From the IMG/VR virus record IMGVR_UViG_3300040801_001244, positions 1-42,376 of that record: a stretch of 42,376 bases of DNA. The stretch is one strand, 5' to 3'. Position numbers and translations under genes: made by a program. The notes below the pieces were generated by a model that did not search any database, was not told the DNA's origin, and saw only the letters and a program-made list of their open reading frames with translations. Positions 40,721 to 42,376 of the stretch are shown here, piece after piece (within the stretch, counting starts at the first letter, position 1; each line of letters opens with the position of its first letter). Source of the DNA: a virus.

Positions 40721-40956
40721 TTGTCCGCTCCTTCATTATGCGTTTGAATAACCGCTCGCAAGACGTCAATATGGCCTTTTAAGCGCTCCTCTCGTCTCAC
40801 AAGGGTTTCGTAAGTGCCTTCACTCAAGCATTCAAGTTCAACCGCAAAGATCGTTGGAAGCACCGGCTCTGGTGGAAGCTCGATCTGAGGAGTGATGTAT
40901 ACCACCCTGGTGCACCCAGTAAGCAGCAACAACAGGGACAGGGTTGCAATGCGCAT
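40717..40956 (-). CDS. O-spanin lipoprotein, Rz1-like (79 aa)
   Basis: The signal peptide MRIATLSLLLLLTGC ends in a lipobox L-T-G-C (C15), so the mature protein is a 65-residue lipoprotein in the outer membrane. Proline-rich IELPPEPVLP follows, as in Rz1 proteins, then a helix. It overlaps the i-spanin stop (TAATG). It pairs with the i-spanin to fuse the two membranes at lysis and shows that the host is Gram-negative. Confidence 0.85.
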   Translation of the reverse strand: MRIATLSLLLLLTGCTRVVYITPQIELPPEPVLPTIFAVELECLSEGTYETLVRREERLKGHIDVLRAVIQTHNEGADK

Positions 40957-41231
40957 TACTGTTCCTCGAAGTAATCGCGGCGGCCTTTGCGAGCATCTTC
41001 AACCTTCTGCTCTTCTCGTTCCTTGGCTTTCTTTTCAACGTCTTTAGCCACGGTTCGAGATTCCCGCTCCTTTTCTACCACACCCCGGACCTGGTCAACT
41101 TGTTCTTCGGCGTCCTTGCGCTTGCTACGCTCATTAGTGAAAAGCTTAGCAAGTACAGCAAGTACTGCCACAAGGCCAGTAATAATTAGCCCGAGGATCG
41201 CACCAAGAGAATCAAGAGCTGCAAACATCAC
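40956..41231 (-). CDS. I-spanin, Rz-like (91 aa)
   Basis: Residues about 10-32 (LGAILGLIITGLVAVLAVLAKL) form one membrane helix, followed by a highly charged coiled coil (RSKRKDAEEQVDQVRGVVEKER). This is the Rz-type inner membrane spanin plan, with a short body. It overlaps the holin stop by 4 bp. It pairs with the o-spanin downstream. Confidence 0.75.
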   Translation of the reverse strand: MMFAALDSLGAILGLIITGLVAVLAVLAKLFTNERSKRKDAEEQVDQVRGVVEKERESRTVAKDVEKKAKEREEQKVEDARKGRRDYFEEQ

Positions 41232-41512
41232 GTCACCTTCTTCACACGGTCGGAGAACTTGTTCGCCAACGACTCTACCATGTATCCAGCAGAGAATGCT
41301 GCTGCAGCAGTAAGTTGACCAGCTTCCTGAAGAATCCAGAAACCGCCGATTGCAGTGGTGACCATGCCAAGATTTCGATATGGATACCCGACAAGGTAGT
41401 GCTTGAGGTGAAACCCTGCCCCTTCGGTCTGGCGCAGTTCACGAATCTCTGCGAACAGGTGCGTCAGTACCCCCAGAACCATTGCCAGTGCAGCAATCAC
41501 CGTCTCGCTCAT
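41228..41512 (-). CDS. Putative holin (94 aa)
   Basis: Three hydrophobic segments can be drawn: residues about 4-22 (TVIAALAMVLGVLTHLF), 47-62 (RNLGMVTTAIGGFWIL) and 66-82 (GQLTAAAAFSAGYMVE). The C-terminus is basic (NKFSDRVKKV), typical of holins. It lies between endolysin and spanins, overlapping the endolysin stop (ATGA). Two or three passes are possible. Confidence 0.7.
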   Translation of the reverse strand: MSETVIAALAMVLGVLTHLFAEIRELRQTEGAGFHLKHYLVGYPYRNLGMVTTAIGGFWILQEAGQLTAAAAFSAGYMVESLANKFSDRVKKVT

Positions 41513-41961
41513 GTCGGATTCCTCAATTCAAAGTGCGGAAGATCGTCGAAGTTTTGATCAAAGATATCGCCATTCATGTTCCAGTCTCCGCCCCAGCGAA
41601 CCTCAATTTTACGTTCACGGGCCGTAGCTAGTACAATTCCAGCCAGCTTATAGAACGCACCGATAGCCTTAATACGGTCCGGATCCCCCAGGTTCCCCCA
41701 TCGAATTGGATAGGGTGCGATATCCACGGCCAGGGATGGATAAGCGTTATGCTTGGAGTTCGGCCATGGTACCTTACTCGCTCCCGACTTAACAGCAGCC
41801 GTCTGTTCTACTTCTCCTCGATGCCCCTGCAAAATAGTGAAGTCCATGAGTTGCTTGCCCAATGAGGCATGCATCAAAGTCTGGAGATCAGGATGACAAG
41901 TCGACAGACGCGTTAGACTTGTCGATCCGAAAACAAATTTATATGCCTGACTTCTTGTCAC
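41509..41961 (-). CDS. Endolysin, M15-type L-Ala-D-Glu peptidase (150 aa)
   Basis: The zinc peptidase motifs are clear: SKHNAYPSLAVDIAPYP (H71, D80) and LPHFEL (H143), numbered from the GTG at 41961; WGGDWNMNGD lies between. The order and spacing match the T5-type endolysin (SKH...AIDFAPY...FGADWN...HVEL). GTG 41961 gives a family-like N-terminus (VTRSQAYKFVFG); a TTG at 41979 is the alternative. It overlaps the coiled-coil gene 5' end by 23 bp and the holin gene by 4 bp. It cleaves host peptidoglycan stem peptides. Confidence 0.88.
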   Translation of the reverse strand: MTRSQAYKFVFGSTSLTRLSTCHPDLQTLMHASLGKQLMDFTILQGHRGEVEQTAAVKSGASKVPWPNSKHNAYPSLAVDIAPYPIRWGNLGDPDRIKAIGAFYKLAGIVLATARERKIEVRWGGDWNMNGDIFDQNFDDLPHFELRNPT

Positions 41962-42253
41962 TGTTGTTTTGAGCCTCAAGCCAAGTCATGCGACGTTCGA
42001 GTCGCAGTGTCAGATCATGGTATTTATCTTGGATCGCCCTAGCATGTTCTTCCTGAGACTTCAGTCGAGTGCTGAACGTTTGCTCCATGTGGTCAAGACG
42101 CTTATTCACACCGATTTGGAATGAATCGAACTTGTCACCCCAATGCTTGAAAGCGCCGCCAAAATACTTGAGCGCAATGGTAAACGCTACACTGGTAGCT
42201 GATACCAGTACAGCGAGTCCGCCAACGACTACTTGCCACACCTCAAAGTCCAT
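41939..42253 (-). CDS. Membrane-anchored coiled-coil protein (104 aa)
   Basis: Residues about 6-28 (WQVVVGGLAVLVSATSVAFTIAL) form a membrane helix, followed by a charged helical tail with GDKFDSFQIGVNKRLDHMEQ. It resembles the protein starting at 249 (KKFDSLAHSIFDRMDKQES), so they are probably tandem paralogues. It lies directly before the endolysin. A pinholin- or antiholin-like role is possible but unsupported. Confidence 0.65.
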   Translation of the reverse strand: MDFEVWQVVVGGLAVLVSATSVAFTIALKYFGGAFKHWGDKFDSFQIGVNKRLDHMEQTFSTRLKSQEEHARAIQDKYHDLTLRLERRMTWLEAQNNSDKKSGI

Positions 42254-42259
42254 TATTCC

Positions 42260-42286
42260 TCAACTCGTTGTTGCGTATCCGACAGG
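42260..42286 (-). repeat. 27-bp direct repeat, copy 2
   Basis: Identical to 252-278, encoding the shared PVGYATTS tail and stop. Confidence 0.9.
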
Positions 42287-42376
42287 AGGTGGCTCGGACA
42301 GCGGAGGGTCCTGAACAGCCCGAGATAAATCACGACTGCCATTAGGAATTGGGTCCCAGGCGGGCAGGAATCCGAA
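42260..42376 (-). CDS. C-terminal part of a protein cut by the window edge
   Basis: The 38 codons visible end DPPLSEPPPVGYATTS then TGA, 6 bp before the next ATG. The frame joins the partial gene at 1-249 exactly, giving a 121-residue protein, if the window ends are linked. The tail is Pro/Ser rich. At the junction, an internal ATG behind GGAGGGCCAG could also start a separate 41-residue peptide with the same length and C-terminus as the one at 252-377. Confidence 0.6.
   Translation of the reverse strand, partial: FGFLPAWDPIPNGSRDLSRAVQDPPLSEPPPVGYATTS

Overview
The window reads as one complete genome, or nearly so, of a strictly lytic-looking podovirus (short-tailed dsDNA phage). It has a T7-type portal, tail tubular proteins A and B, internal virion proteins and a T7 gp17-like fibre N-terminus. 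The lysis cassette includes a lipoprotein o-spanin, so the host is Gram-negative. I see no integrase, repressor or phage RNA polymerase. The promoters I can find look like sigma70 promoters, so transcription probably relies on host RNA polymerase. A Bbp19-like gene sits between portal and scaffold, which recalls BPP-1/BcepC6B-like podoviruses, but no reverse transcriptase or diversity-generating retroelement is present. The host genus cannot be fixed from sequence alone.

Layout. (a) Minus strand, 23908 down to 1: terminase, portal, scaffold, capsid, tail tubes, internal virion proteins and fibres. (b) 23909-24452: a divergent control region with a late promoter, an early promoter, a Z-DNA-prone tract and several Fur-box-like 19-mers. 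(c) Plus strand, 24453-28317: small early genes, a noncoding GGTATTGG repeat cluster (candidate origin, 25640-25930) and an MBD4-like DNA glycosylase. (d) Plus strand, 28419-40132: nucleotide metabolism (methyltransferase, MazG-like hydrolase, thymidylate-synthase-fold enzyme with a dCMP hydroxymethylase signature, dCMP deaminase), then replication (family A polymerase, VRR-NUC-like nuclease, ssDNA-binding candidate, AEP-like primase, SF1 and SNF2 helicases). (e) Minus strand, 42376 down to 40171: lysis genes. The partial ORF at position 1 and the partial ORF at 42376 join in frame, so the late operon appears to run through the window ends and the ends are probably an arbitrary cut in a circular map.

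How it works together. Host sigma70 polymerase would start early transcription rightward from about 24413 and late transcription leftward from about 23931. Three rightward leaders and the capsid leader each begin with a stem-loop at the predicted +1. Intrinsic terminators with stems starting in GGGGG divide the transcripts. The nucleotide genes suggest production of 5-hydroxymethyl-dCMP, hence possibly modified DNA. The glycosylase would fit removal of deaminated modified bases or attack on host DNA.

The most striking gene is the 1164-residue virion protein at 8514-12008. It carries a kinase-like domain followed by an R-STS-ExE ADP-ribosyltransferase domain, which makes it a candidate effector delivered with the genome.
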